Below, in pieces: positions 11,001 through 24,498 of a stretch of DNA of 64,000 bases; positions within the stretch are counted from its first letter, which is position 1; every line of letters begins with the position of its first letter. The notes under the pieces are model-generated. The model was not told where the DNA came from. It ran no database searches and saw nothing but the letters and a program-made list of their open reading frames with translations. The stretch lies in assembly GCA_948567375.1 (NCBI GenBank), contig OX419756.1, positions 51,970,333 through 52,034,332 on the forward strand, given 5' to 3'. Position numbers and translations under genes: made by a program. This stretch comes from Lunularia cruciata (lineage: Eukaryota; Streptophyta; Marchantiopsida; Lunulariales; Lunulariaceae).

Positions 11001-13379
11001 AGGGTGAAGGTACCCTAAAGTGCGTGAAGTGAGATGCACATTCCATGGACAAGGAAAGGGCAAGAGGAGGGAGAAGGAGCTATCTCAAAGGATGAAGATG
11101 GAGAATGAACTCTCTCCCTACAACTATCACAACCTAACCTAACTATTGGTAAGGCATGTGTCTCAACACAAATCTATTGAACACCTATTCACAAGTGGTA
11201 CGTATAGTCATCCATCAAGTAAAATTCACTTTTGAATCAATTAAATACACAAGTTCATTAGTTAAGGCATGTTAAATTAACTCATTTATTAAATCAAGTA
11301 ATAGTTTATATAATAGAACTTTGTATGTTTTCATTGTTTGAAAACATACAAATGTATGCCAAAAATCAAATCTAATCAATCTCTCATTGTCCTTCTCCTC
11401 CCCATCATCAGCACTCTTATCCTCATCTGAGCTATCTGCATCCTTTATCATCCTCATGATCCCTTTCCTTGCATATAATTTCCTCCTATGTATCACTCAA
11501 GTACATCACTTCTTCCTCAAGAATGAAACCTCTCTCCATGAAGAGATGAGTGAGTATCTACCCACGGAAGGTGACTCTAAAATTATGCCCCTTAGGTCTC
11601 CTCAATTGGGTTTGCAAACTCCACACCTCAACAATGATAGCTCAAAATGCTAACTATCCCAATCATGATCCTCCACACCAAATCTCCTCAACTTTGTCTT
11701 GGTGTTGCAAACAAAATGCCCATGTACAATCTTGGGCCTAATAGTTGGTGCCACAAGTGCACACATCAATTGGAAGAAAGCCCTAAAAGTAGGATACACA
11801 CATTACCTTGCAAGATACCTTTTTGCAACCCTCTCTCTTTGTGGAAACCAATCTGAAACTGTTGTGTAAGGAACAATCCTTTATATTGGTGTCCTCTCTC
11901 TTGGTATGGCAAGTGCATGTCTAACTATATTTATGGTCATTGCAACTACCTCCCTTTCACCAAACCTATGCAAGAATTCTTGTCCCAAGAACTCACAAAC
12001 TCAATAATGGAAGAACTTGCAAAAACCACCAAGAAAAAAAACTTAAACCTCAACCCTCACACACAAAGATGTTGGGTGCTGCTTGACAGCACCCCCAGAC
12101 ATGAAAAAAATGGATGGATGCCACAGGAAGCTGCTTGTTGCAGCTTGTTCCTGCCACAAGATGGGGTTTTAGGGTGGGATTGCCATGGGATGACGCACGC
12201 TGGAATTTGCGGACAATCTCTATGGTGCCAAGTATGGGGCATGGTGACACAGAGAGTGGAGCAATGCTGGGATGCCCGCCAATGCTGCCAATGAAGCACA
12301 ACCATGTTGGGTGCCATTGCAGGACAAGGTGTACACTAAAGAAGGTTCTAGTGGCACCGAGTGATGCTCATAGGCACTTTGGGATAGAAGGGTTTAGGGT
12401 TTTAATTGTGGATGACATTGAGTGATGCTTGTAGATGCGGGATGGCACTCAAATGCAATTGGTATTGGATGATGCTTGTAGGCATTGATAATTGTGACAT
12501 CTTAAAGGGGAAGAAATACAAAAATAGAGAGGCTGAACTCTTTACAACTAGAGTGAAATGGAGAAAAATAACTTGAGAAGGCTAGAATAGTACCTCTAGA
12601 TCTGGGTCAAAATTACCTCAACCTCAAAATCACCCTTTCTCTTTAGTACTCTAAAAGGAAAAGGTAATTTTGAGGCTGATTACATCAAGATCAATCTCCC
12701 TAATTCTAGCTACAACAATTCAAATATGTTGTTTATCCAGCCAACACCATTTGATGAAGTTCATTGGGTGTTGAATGGTATTAAATCCAATGAGTCAATC
12801 TCCTTCTTGAGTATTTCTCATGTCTAGACCATCAACAATCTTCTTATAAACCCATATTTCTGCCATAGATATGTAAATGTAGGAACTATGAAGAAATTTG
12901 GTTCCTTGCTCTTCTCTCCCTTCTCACTTGTGTTCAAAAACTACTTCCTCAAACCCTCTCCTCTCCTTCCTAGTTTTGAATCCTCCTCTCCTTCTTAGTT
13001 TCAAATTTTGGTCTTGAAATGAAAATCATGCATTCTTGTCTTCAAATGCAAAACTCTCTTGAACCTCAACACTCAAACTCCTTGTTCTGCCCAAAAACTC
13101 AACCAACACTCAAAATTGAATGGGTACACCTTTTGAAACTCCACAATGCTCAAAAACTTCAAACTACATCCTCCACCTTTTAACACCCATGAAGCTAAAG
13201 TGCAAATAGGTTCTTGCTTGATAACTCCTCAAATTGGCTCAATTTCAAAAATAGGAAACATATGTGCAAGAGGAGGGTTTATATAGCCCCCATATGACAA
13301 AATATATGTATATCTAAACCCTAAACTTTACCTAAATTTTTATCTGAGTGGAAAGAACCAAATTTGGGGAGAAAAAATT
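11001..13379. other. Repeat-derived AT-rich DNA, no gene recognised
   Basis: Only short open frames are present, one of them (minus, 11272-11496) with an acidic Asp/Glu/Ser cluster. None is assignable. The interval includes the second GGTGCC-rich patch at 12060-12490. Confidence 0.35.
12060..12490 (+). repeat. Degenerate GGTGCC/GATGC-rich repeat patch 2
   Basis: Same irregular word content as the patch at 9060-9400, with recurring gatgctt, ggtgcc and ggcatt words. It begins beside a short palindrome, gggtgctgcttgacagcaccc (arms gggtgctg and cagcaccc), near 12075. Confidence 0.35.
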
Positions 13380-13760
13380 TGAATCATGAGCGACAACATG
13401 CGGCATGCCATGTTGCCAACTGGCGCACCCGACCATTACTTTAGAGAAGGAGCACCTCCAAGCACCATTGTGCAGCATTGTCATGCACCAACATGTGGTG
13501 CTATTGGGCACCAATAAGCTCCAGCCAAATTTAAACATATGGGTGGTGGCTCCTAGCACCCGCTAGCATTTATAGGCAAGCATTGGCCAGCGCCACTATT
13601 ACCAACCAATACTAATATGGTCTTGTGATGCACACTGGGCATCACCCAATGCCATCTTGTGACTTCTAGATCATAGTGGACAAGACCAAGCACCATCTAG
13701 CAACTTTTAGTGTAAACTAGGTGACACTTGGTGCCTACAAATGTACACATGTCATCCGTG
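13380..13760 (-). repeat. Degenerate GGTGCC/GATGC-rich repeat patch 3 (inverted sense)
   Basis: Its reverse complement has the same ggtgc, gatgcc and ggcacc words as the patches at 9.1 and 12.1 kb. It lies just left of the Harbinger transposase remnant and could belong to that element's subterminal region. Confidence 0.35.
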
Positions 13761-13928
13761 AGCACCTTCTTGAAATTTTACATAAGATCCCATCATGGTT
13801 GAGTGAGCAACATACATTTTTGTAAACTTGGTGTTTGTCCAAGGATAAGCATATGATAATGGGATAAAATACAAGAAAGATTACATGATATGAAGAATTG
13901 AAGAATGCATAATTTATTATAGAGAAAC

Positions 13929-14770
13929 TCATTTAAGTATATCATTGGGGTGATGAGAAAGGCATTGGTGCATCACCCTTGACCTACTTTTTTCTCTACC
14001 AAGTCCCATTCCATGAAAAGGAATTTCTAAATCTATTTGAGTTTCCTTTGTAAATCTGCCATCATCTTTTGACAAAAAATCCGACCTATTGATTAAACAG
14101 TTATGTAAAATAATACACACTGAAACCCTTTTTAACAAATATGCATTTCTACTATTGTCTTTAAGTTGCACTCTTAGCTCAGAAAGAGAATGCAATCTAG
14201 CTTTCAATACTCCTATACAATGCTCATTTATCACCGTGCCTTTGCCAAATAGTTTTTGAACTCTTGCTTGCCCTCTGATTGGGCTTGCTTGAAAGCTAGG
14301 ACTAGGTGATGCATAGATACATAACCAGAATCACCTAAAAGGTACTCTTTTGCCTCAAAACTATGACATCTCCCTCTTTGATTCAAATCGTTCCACAATG
14401 ATGATTTCTTCAAACAAGTCATGGTGTGATATGACCTTGGCATTCATGAAAATAACAAAAATCAAATCATACCTTTAATAAAATCTTTCAAATGTCCAAA
14501 GAGGAGCGCCAATGTATTGAAAAAAGAGAAAAAAAACAAAATATAGAAAACAAAATATAGAACTTACCTCCAATAAAATATATAATTCTCCTTGTATCAT
14601 CACAAATCACTTGGCCATTTATAGAATATGAACCATTTTGGCTGAAATAGATTTTTCCATCCATGGTGGGTCAAGTGGCAAGAAGGAACCCATCTACCAA
14701 ACTAACACAATCAAGGAAACCTTTCTATGTAAAAACTGCGGATATCCTCTTCCTCATGCTCAGACCATGC
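13929..14770 (-). pseudogene. PIF/Harbinger (HARBI1-like DDE_Tnp_4) transposase remnant
   Basis: The minus strand carries the catalytic half of a PIF/Harbinger transposase. In order: a VDG block with the first Asp codon at 14692-14694, then MDGKIYFSQNGSYSINGQVIC (about 14590-14665), the LGDSGYV block with the second Asp at 14330-14332, and EHCIGVLKARL with the Glu at 14223-14225. The second Asp and the Glu are about 35 residues apart, normal for the family, so the DDE triad is still visible. The reading frame is broken by stops and at least one shift near 14231. The N-terminal third is not recognisable, and no terminal inverted repeats could be assigned. It would have cut and pasted its element at TTA/TAA-type targets; it is now dead. 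Confidence 0.8.
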
Positions 14771-16164
14771 AACTTGACTCCTCATCAAATCTAATATGGT
14801 CATCATAACTCTATCTATAAAGGCAATTGTTGAACTTGCACTAATGTCCTACATATTTAACCCCCCTGCAACACAATCTCCATTATCATGATGCTCAAAT
14901 ATATCCAAAGCTGGAACTACTTGGATCCACACTAGTGTTTTCTTCCTTTTGTAGTTTTTTTCAAGAAAAGTATGCATCTTAATCAAATCTACTAATGTTG
15001 AAAAAAATCAACATCCATTCTAGTAAGCTAGCAAAAGGCGTTCACATCAAGATTTCTAAAATACTTTATCACAAATTCTTGACTACAAGGATAAGTAACT
15101 TGGGGTTCTAGATATCAATCCATATGTGCATACTCCGATCCACTAATCAATATCTCTAGCATATCTAAATCTCCTTCTACTTCTTTGGCTTCATCTTCGT
15201 CTTCTAATCTTTGCTGCAAGATTTGCAAATCTAATTGAATACTATTGTATATATTTTCTAATATTTCTAGTTAATTCTATACAAGTGCTCCCTCTTGGCA
15301 TGTTCTACTTGACTTGATTCTTGAATCACCAAAGATAACACCTTCTTGGCATGCTCTACACTTCTCACTTCAATCTTATTCTTTGCACACTAAACAAGAG
15401 AGCAAGATAAGAATTTTATTTCATAACTAATACTAGAACAAGGAATTTTCTAAATAATGAAATTGAGGATTTTGGATTGTGCTTAAAAAAATTCACTCAC
15501 CCCTTCCAAACTTCACACAAAATGCACTCAAAGCTTCCCACTCCATTGTCAATTTTCTTGTCCTTGTCCTTCTAATTCATTTCACTATCTTGTGCATAAA
15601 TCTCCCAACTTTGCAATCAATTTTCTTGGTCATTTGTGTTCTTGTACATCACCCTATTGCCCCCTTTGGTGACCACCACATTCACCCTAACCTAAATGAG
15701 ACACTTTATTAACCTTAATCTATAATTAATGTGCTATGGTGTGACAATGGAAACTCCATATTCTTTATTTTCTACAAACTACCTCTTATGGAGTGCTAAT
15801 AATAAGGAACTTAGCCAAAACTCCCTTGTGGTGCTCTTTCTTCCTCCAGCTTGCACCCCATACTGATTTAGTCAATGCTTCATAATAATCTATATGAAAT
15901 TATACAGAGCTTTGTAAAACTGTTCCTGAAACCCCCCAAAGAAAGAAAAGCCAAAAAATTTGAGCCCTAGCTCTAAGAGCTAGGTTTCATCCGGCATCCA
16001 ACTTGGATTTACTTTATCCCAGAAATGTATGTTATGGTACTATTGGCAAAGTTCTGGATCCTACATAGGAAGGATAAAGACAATATGATCCACACCCTCT
16101 AAGGATGAATACCACTGGAAATCAAAGAGAATTTTTTCAACAGATAAAGCCTAAAACCAAATTT

Positions 16165-16200
16165 TATATATTTATATATATATACATACATATATATATA
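16165..16200. repeat. (TA)n-rich microsatellite
   Basis: An alternating TA tract interrupted by a few C residues. Confidence 0.9.
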
Positions 16201-17904
16201 TTACTGATGATATTTATATGATTTTTAGAAGAAGTCAAATATTATTGTAGAATTGCAAAAGCTTGGCCTGAGATACATTACAATCAACATATTAAGATAC
16301 TTTGATTCAAAAATTACTTACATAAGTTTGCATTCATTTCACAAATAATGAGAAGAAAATAAAAGCTAATTGAAGTTTATATTTTTAATAAAATGGAATT
16401 TCTAAGGAAAAAAACCTCAATTGGAAAGGCTAGGCCGATGTAAGGAGACCATAAAATGGAGATAGAGTTTTAGGGATAAGAAATTTCTTGTTGCTTGTAT
16501 ACAATCAAAGTCTTCTTAAAACACTTATTTTAGCAAATTGCACTTAGGAAGAAATGTAGATCAAGTCTAAGCCAAAAATCCATCACAATGTGTTGCCTTC
16601 ATTTAGATTTACCTTCATTTTTCTAGATCCAATAAAATTAAACTTGTTATTAAAAGTATAAAGTCAAGTTGTACTCATATAGAATATATCTTTTCTGGAA
16701 TATTTCTTGAAAAAGGATAAGCTTTATATATTTTTTATTCTCATAAATAGGAAGTACATAAAGAGTAAGAATGAAATCCTTGATGAGAGTTTTGTTGTCA
16801 AATACACTAGTTCTTTTTATTTCATCTTACAAGTACTTGTTCTTAGCTACTAGTAGTGATTTAGAAGAAGATTTTAAGAATCTAGCACAAAATTTTATAT
16901 TAAAGAAGATCATATAAGCATGATGGTGAAGGACAAATGTGCTTTAAATGGGATTAAGGATATTCTATTAATCTTGATAAGAGTTCTTCAACATTATTGA
17001 ATCCTTCTAAGAGAATAATGAATCATATCAAGAGTCGCAATTATCTTCACCAAAATAAGATTAAAAAATATAAACTTATTGCTTGAATTCAACCAAAAAA
17101 AGTGATGGATCCCATCTAGATCAAGCTTGAAATACACAAGATTTAAATTACCCAAAATAACTAGGAATAAAAGAAGTCAATATAACCTTTTTGAATGTTG
17201 AAGATCTTAATATCTTTGGAAGATCAATTCTCCTCCAAAAAAAATCACTTCAAATAAAATTATAAACATATATACATATATTTAAATTTACAAAAAAAAT
17301 ATTTGATTAAGACTATCAAACCATGGTAAAGAATGATATTTGGATTCTTACAAACATTCTTTCATATAGAAAACCTTGGGTAGTAAATGGATTTATGGAT
17401 CTATAAATCATTTTAGATAATAAAGGAATATAATCAAACACTAGTATAGAATTCACACCTATATATTTTGGTGCCAACCAAAAGGTTGCATTGGAGCTTT
17501 CAAAATGAGTGAGAGAAAGGGCTTAAGAACCTCATAGAGAAGTTCCCTTTGAGTGCACCCAAGAGAGTCTTGAGGAAGGTAGACAAGACCTCAAGACCTG
17601 GTACATTAAAAGCCATGGGAAATAGATTAGTATACAATGAACTTGAATGATCATAGAAGCATTACTCATTTCAAACACAATTGCTTAGAAAGAGATATAA
17701 CCATGTCTTAACCATAAAACTCCAAATATTTACATATCTATTACCAAGTTTGATTATATTAGGGGCTATATATGCAATCTAAATAGCACTATAATTTTTC
17801 ATACTTGTTTATCTCATTAGTTTAAATGAAAATAAGGTGCATATATTTTTCATTTTTCTTAGTTTTTGAATTCACTTCAAGCAAGATTTGGTATAATTGA
17901 TAGT

Positions 17905-17927
17905 TATATATATATATATATATATAA
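17905..17927. repeat. (TA)11 microsatellite
   Basis: An uninterrupted TA dinucleotide run, followed by an A/T homopolymer-rich tail. Confidence 0.9.
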
Positions 17928-18054
17928 TTTTTTTTTAACTTATAGTCATGTTAAATATCAGTGGCATACAAATTTTATATCCTTTGATGAGTCCTTGGTG
18001 AGATAATGGATTTATAGTTGTTATTCTTCTTTGTCACTTTCTCTGCTTTCTCAC

Positions 18055-18079
18055 AAAGAAAGAAAGAAAGAAAGAAAGA
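18055..18079. repeat. (AAAG)6 microsatellite
   Basis: Six uninterrupted AAAG units. Confidence 0.9.
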
Positions 18080-19087
18080 TGAGCTAAAAGAGTATTCAGT
18101 GGATAAGATGAATGTGAGAATCTATATAGATTTATTGTTATAATTTTTTCTTAGTAAAATATTATCTTTCATTACATGAAATTTGTGAAAAATTAAGCTT
18201 TGACCTCAAGGAGATTTAAGAGTGGAGTATTTGATCCTAAGGAAATGAATATAGAGGAATTCAACCTAAAAAAAGACATTGATATTGAGAATTTCAACTT
18301 TAAAATTTTAAATTAAAAGTTGAATTATAAGCATATAAGCATATATATTTTGACACTCTATATACCCCTTTTATATACAATGTAAGGAAATCTCTCAAAG
18401 TAAGAGCAAGTTGCTTGATTTTTCTTGATCTTCCAGCACACTAGAGAGGCATTTAAGTTTTGCACTCCTTCTAATATCAAATAAATAGGAGGTAATGAAT
18501 TTTAAAATGCTATTTAATCATTTGAAAAATAATTGTTGTAGTAATAGCCAATTTCTTACAAGTTACTATCTCATTACTTAGGTAGTATTACTCATAAGAG
18601 CCAAGGGGGTAGGAAGATCTTAAGATAGGTTAGAGGAAGAAATTTATTAAAATAATTGTGTAGTACTAATATTCAATGACAAGGTTAAATGAGAGTGTTG
18701 GAAAGTGGGAGAGAAGGAGGTACTAGCTTGGGAAAGGCTTTTTAATCATTTCAAGAATTATTGTTATAGCACTAGCAAGTTTCTTATGAGTTTCTACCTT
18801 GGGTTGGTAGTATTTTCATAAGGAGGTAAGAAGAAAGCATTCATGAACATTTTTTTCTATTCATAAAATTAAAATACAAGGCTAACTAGGAGTTTTGGAT
18901 AGTAGAGGAGAGGCTGCTCAAATCTCAAAGCTATAATATTCAATTGAATGTGAATGTAGGAGTGATAAGTGATTATTTAAATATAAGGGAGTGAGAGATG
19001 AAAGAGTAGAATTAGAAGAAGGAGAATTTAAAACCTTTGAGGCTTAATACTCTACAAAATATACACAACCATAGAAGTTATTGAAGA

Positions 19088-19260
19088 GGGTGGATATATT
19101 AATTGGTGATAATAATGTTGTCTACAAATTTGTAAAATATGCAATAAAGGTGGTTTTTATTCATGTGTGTACTTAAAAGGGTCGATATATTAATTAGTGA
19201 TAATAATGTTGTCTACAAATTTGTAAAAGATATAGTAGAGGTGGTTTTATTCATGTGTGT
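19088..19260. repeat. Two-copy tandem duplication, about 82-bp unit with 91-bp period
   Basis: Units at 19088-19170 and 19179-19260 share almost the whole sequence from gggt(g/c)gatatattaatt to tcatgtgtgt, with a handful of substitutions. It looks like a local, fairly recent duplication of noncoding DNA. Confidence 0.85.
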
Positions 19261-21858
19261 GGAAGTTATTTTGGGTAAAAAACTTGACAATCATAAACAT
19301 GCAGAAAACTTCCCTCTTGTGAGCTTACACTAGTTTATACAAGATGTATTGGCATAAGGTGTCCAACATGTTGGATAGTGATAGTCAAAGATAGTTTGAG
19401 TTTCTTGTTTGATAATGAAAATTATATTGATAACAGGTACATAACACTCACCACAATCATAAAATAGCATGATCAAGCTACACAAGCCTATGTCATGTAC
19501 ATTACCTTTTTCTGAATGATGATAAAGAACTTGAGAATGGGGACTACTCTATTAATTTGCTATTGCCCAAGGTTGAGCATCTTGGAAATCTTATGTTTAT
19601 GCATGTATCTATTTTTGCATGATGATCAAGTTCATGTTGTTTGAATAGTAGCAGCTATATATTAGGGTTTTCACTCTTTTTGTGTACATACTTGCCATAC
19701 AAATAGCATTAGGGTCATTAATATCTTTCTATCTTATCAAATTTTAGATATGTGCTTTTGTACTTTTTTTGTGTGAAACATAACATTGGTGCACATCATT
19801 AAAAAATAAATTAGAATTACTCACATAAATTTTAATTTAGACACACCAATTATAGTTTTCACTATAAATTTTAAATTTTGCTTTGTACTTGGTCACATGC
19901 TATCAAAATTTCTTGGTTGTATTAGTCACATTGTTTGTATAGTTTGCCGTATCAACCAACCAAGACCTGACTTACATAAGTGTTACCATAATAAGAGAAA
20001 AGTAATTATTGCTTTAATAATATTGTCCTCATATATCACAAACACCTCATTTTGTATGTGGATATTGGGTTCATTTGTCTATTCTGTGTGTTAAGTGTAT
20101 GCAAATCAATCACATTCACCATTATTGGTTCAAATCTTCTTGCAGTCATCATCATGACATTGTTCAAGAGTATTTATTTGGAATCTATGTTATATGGGAG
20201 TAGAAATGTTTGAGCTTTGATTCATATAAGGAAGAGAAGTCAATAATGAGGAGCCAAATTTTTTTTATGCTACAAGCAATCAACATTCACATGTAAAGAG
20301 GTTCATCCTTGATTAGAGAATTGGTAGCAATAAGATCTATTTCAAAGATTGATAATTATGTGTTCTAGTCAATGCAACATATTTTTTCTAATGTTTGAAT
20401 CTTGTTGATGCCAAAACAATTTTATTCAAAATTCTCCTTTAGATTTTTCCATTGTAGATTTTGGAAATATTGTCAATGAAAATCTTATTATTGAAGAATA
20501 TGTTAAAATTTAGGCTTTTTATATGTAAGAGCTCCATAGATTGATGATAGCAAAAATGAAACTATATTTTTACATATTGCACTAAAAACCTCATTTATTT
20601 GTGTGTTGACTTCACTTTAATTTTGATTCATTAGTTTTATATAGAAATCAATGATGGAACTTAATAAGGTGCTAGTCATTGTTAATCATGGCATTTAAAC
20701 TTATCTTTGAGTACAACTTGAATGTGAAATAGACTAAGACAAGGTATTTTTGTAATTATGTATGAAGTAACAATGGCTCGTAAATGATCTTGTATAAAAT
20801 ATTTAAAAATAGTGAAATTTCTATCAAATTGAAAAATTCAAGACAAAGCTTTATCAAGAGTCAACTAAGAACAAAAAACACACCATAAGATATGAGATAA
20901 GAATTGATAGTAGATCCAATGCAAATAAAAGTACAACCTTGACATAATTTTTGAAATTTAAACTATATTGAAAATTAGCCAATTCTTTTTGCTTTCTTCA
21001 TAAACTCTTTGTTTATAATGATGCCATTGTTACAAAGAAAAAGGAATTGTCACAAACTTTTTCTTGAAAATTCAAGTTTTTGTTGCTCATCTTTGCATTT
21101 GTACTCTAATTTGCTCAATTTACACTTATTTTTAGTGTCCCAAATTTTGATTGGATAGTTTTACTTGATATTGGAAGGCTTTGATATTGGTTTACCATAT
21201 TTTTTGTGCCATTGCAATAAAATCTTGAGCAACTTTGGCTTTTAGTTGGGCTTTTTTTTGCAATAATTTTATTTTATTTGAACTTGTTTGTATTAAAATG
21301 TCAATCTTAAATTTTATTGTGGTTAAAATAATTAATAAATTTGATAATAGAGTTTAATTTTTAGCAATCAACTTGTTTCTTAATTTGATCTTGTTATGCT
21401 TTGCATATCCATTGGGTATCTTTCAAATTTCCCATTTTTTGTTGAAAATTTTTCAACACCTTTAGGATTGCTTTTCCTATTACCTTCAGTTAATATCATG
21501 CTCTGCAAGGAGTATTGAAGGGTCCATTTAGAGCAAAATTATTCTTACAAATGTAACTTGTTTAAATTGCACAAGTTTACTTTTGATTCTTTAAGAAAGA
21601 ACAAAAAAATAGATTTCCACACTTTCAATAATAACTTTTGTGTCATATTTATATTGAGCTTTTAATACTCAAAAAATTAGATGAGATAGCTAGCTTTCAT
21701 GGTCACTAGGTACTTTGTCTCAACAGTGATCTTTTGCTTCTTTTCCATGGGTGTGTAGTTTTGAAGAGAAATCTACATGGTCTTGATTATTGAATGATTT
21801 TATACTGATGTTATCAAAATTATTTGTACCTTAAAATATCAAAATATGCCATTTTTAC

Positions 21859-22215
21859 CTTAAAATATCCTATCAATCATCATCTTTTTCACTCATACAT
21901 GTTCATTATATTAACCCTAGTTTAATGGTAGAATTTTATTTTTTTTATGTCAATTTCTCACAAGTTTGACGAGAGCTTGCTTCTACTTAGTAGACAACAT
22001 TAATATGAATAAAGTGTATCAATAAATTCAATCAAAGATTGATCTATTATTGATACAACTTTATTCACTACTAATGTTGTTTGCTAAGTAGAAGCAAGTC
22101 CTCTTCAAAATTGTGAGAAATTGACATAAAAAAAATAAAATTCTACCATTAAACTAGGGTTAATATAATGAACATGTATGAGTGAACAAGATGATGATTG
22201 ATAGCAAGTTTTAAG
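21859..22215. mobile_element. Foldback MITE-like element, arms about 150 bp
   Basis: Nearly the whole 357 bp is one imperfect inverted repeat. The arms begin cttaaaa...ctatcaatcatcatctt and end in its complement. They share long blocks such as the stretch around ctagtttaatggtagaattt (about 21925-21945 and its complement near 22135-22160). The centre is a short AT-rich loop around 22040. This is typical of long-TIR non-autonomous DNA transposons. No convincing target-site duplication was found, so the superfamily is open. Confidence 0.75.
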
Positions 22216-24085
22216 TCAAATTAGGTTGAATCAACCTTTGATCAACTTAATAATTTCACTTATTAAGATCTGAGTAAGAATCAAGAATGTAAGCAAGACA
22301 TTGAGAAGGGAGTGTGGGAGATTGATCCAGCCATACCATTCATCCTTGTTTAGATCTGCAACTTTATAGTTGACTTAGGGTTGCATTAGTGAACGGTTTA
22401 CTGAAATTAAATTTCTAATTTAACAAAGCTTTAAGTTCAACTTTACACCTTGTTGATGTACAAATACACTAATTCTCAATAGTGATATGATATTTTGAAC
22501 TTAAAATCAACTGCTAAATAACAATAAATTGTAAGTTTGAGTTTTTCTTAAATTTTGAAAATATGATTTATTTTACCAAAGATGACTTTTAAAGATGTTT
22601 TTTTGAGCAATTTCCTATATCAACATAGATTAAGAAAATATATACTTAATATTTTTATTTCTAAGATTACTTAATGTTAAAAGCTTATCTTTGTTTACAC
22701 TTATTTTAAAAGCGATCCTTATTTTATCTAGACTAACCTTGTTGATTACCTTTATAATAATAAGTTATCTAATTCCTGCCTCAATGATTTTTCCCTTTTT
22801 GTTTCACTAAAAAGTAATTATGAGTAAGACAAGTCAAGAGGATGTCAAGTTTTATGTATTTCAGTATTACATGGACCCACCCGTGATTATGTTATGGTTT
22901 GCTTAGAAAATGAGAATTTATTTTGTATGTTTTATTTATGTTGTAGTAGATTATGTGAAGGGATCTTATAGTTACCATGTGAGCAATTTATGTACATTCA
23001 AGTGATTGGTGTTGCATGGATTACAATTATTTACTCTTCCAAGCTTTGATGTATGTAGATGATGGTGGCTTGATAGAAAGCAATGTGTTTTAGTCTTGCA
23101 AGTGATAGTAGAGCACAAAAGCTAGTGCATTTGAGATTGGTAATATAACATACAAGTAAGAGCATCTAAGAGTGGGGCAACCAAGAGAAGTTCTATCCTC
23201 ATGATCTACCTCTCCTAAACAGTCTTTGCATCAAGTTTTAGATTTAAGATTATGATCACTTTTGAGCCTAGATGATAGCTCATTTGGTCTTTGGTAATGG
23301 AGAATCCAGATCCTATTATTCTTCCTATGCTTATAACTTGATAAGTTGATGACTTGATGTGAGCCAAAATGTGATATAATGGTAAGTAATAAGTATTTCC
23401 TTTGAAGATACGGGTCAAAAATGGCTAGAATTGAAGAGAAGTGTCACTATCTTGCAGTTTTTATCATTATTTCCTATTTAACCTCTTGGGGAGAAACCAC
23501 TTCTAGAAGAGTGTAGTCTCACTTCTTGTTTTTCACTATAGAAAAGGGAAAACTAAAGATCATGTCATTTCAAGTAGGTTCTAAATTCTTCATGAAATTG
23601 ATGGTTCACTCTATTTCAAAGGCTCCAACTCCAAAGACTACGTTCAACCTTGCCTAAAAAGTGCAACTCCAAAGGAGTCTTTCTATTGACCAAATAACTT
23701 GCTTTTTTTTTAGTGCTTAAACTCCAACTTATTTATGATCCTTCAATACACTACTTTGCTCCTTCAAAAACCCAAGGATCACACGCCCTAGACAAGTATG
23801 AATGATTTCCTTATACTCAAGCACATGTGTTCCCAATACAAAGATTTGTCACCAGTACTCAACAAAGACATCCAAATGATACTTAGAATGGAGAGAAACA
23901 ACAACAAAATACTTTGAAATAATTGCTAAGCTTCATTATGAAAAAGTGAACTTGATTTACATTGGGCTTAAGCTTTAAATTCTTTCTTTGCCTTAACCCC
24001 AAAGTGATCTAGCCTTTGAATTCTCCCAAATATCTTGTGTTTGCATCTACATTATACATTGCTAATCCTGACCTCCTACTTACCA
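22216..24085. other. AT-rich DNA, no gene recognised
   Basis: No frame with recognisable domains. It is bounded on the right by the 3' LTR of the older chromovirus (element B). Confidence 0.4.
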
Positions 24086-24498
24086 TGTCTTATCTATATT
24101 AGATCAAGGAGTGAAATAAGAAAGTGGAAGATCAAAGTGGAGGATTGCATTGAAACTCTCAAGTGAGTGAAGCTCCAAATGCCTAACATGAGCTTAGGCT
24201 TTAGTATTCATAGTGAAGTAATACAAGGCTCTTAAGAAGCTTCCAAGGAAGTTTCTTTCTCAAAGTTGCCTTCTTGGAGTGCAAACTAAGCTAGGCATTA
24301 ACTTGGTTTACAAATTACCTAATCCTCAAAAGGTATCTAGAAGTTTCCCACCAAGAACTTCTTGGGTGCTTCTAGAAAATTCTACCAAGAAGCTTATTAG
24401 ATGCTCTTAAAATAGTTTTAGAATTCATAGCTATATTTGGTTTATTTTACTAACTCATTAGCCTTTGCTAACTTTTTTACTAACTCTATATTATTACA
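24086..24498 (-). repeat. 3' LTR of chromovirus B
   Basis: Collinear with the A-family LTR but far more diverged. The right edge ends ttattaca just before the polypurine-like junction; the left edge is approximate. Confidence 0.65.

Larger units (their letters stand above)
14771..21858. other. Long AT-rich intergenic DNA with microsatellites
   Basis: About 7 kb of strongly AT-rich sequence with no assignable coding region on either strand. It contains the microsatellites at 16165-16200, 17905-17927 and 18055-18079 and the tandem duplication at 19088-19260. Much is probably ancient transposon DNA decayed beyond recognition. Confidence 0.45.

Noticed and set aside
14771-24085. Organelle DNA insertion suggested by the high AT content
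   Set aside because: No plastid or mitochondrial gene motif was recognised. The AT-richness matches the decayed repeats around it.
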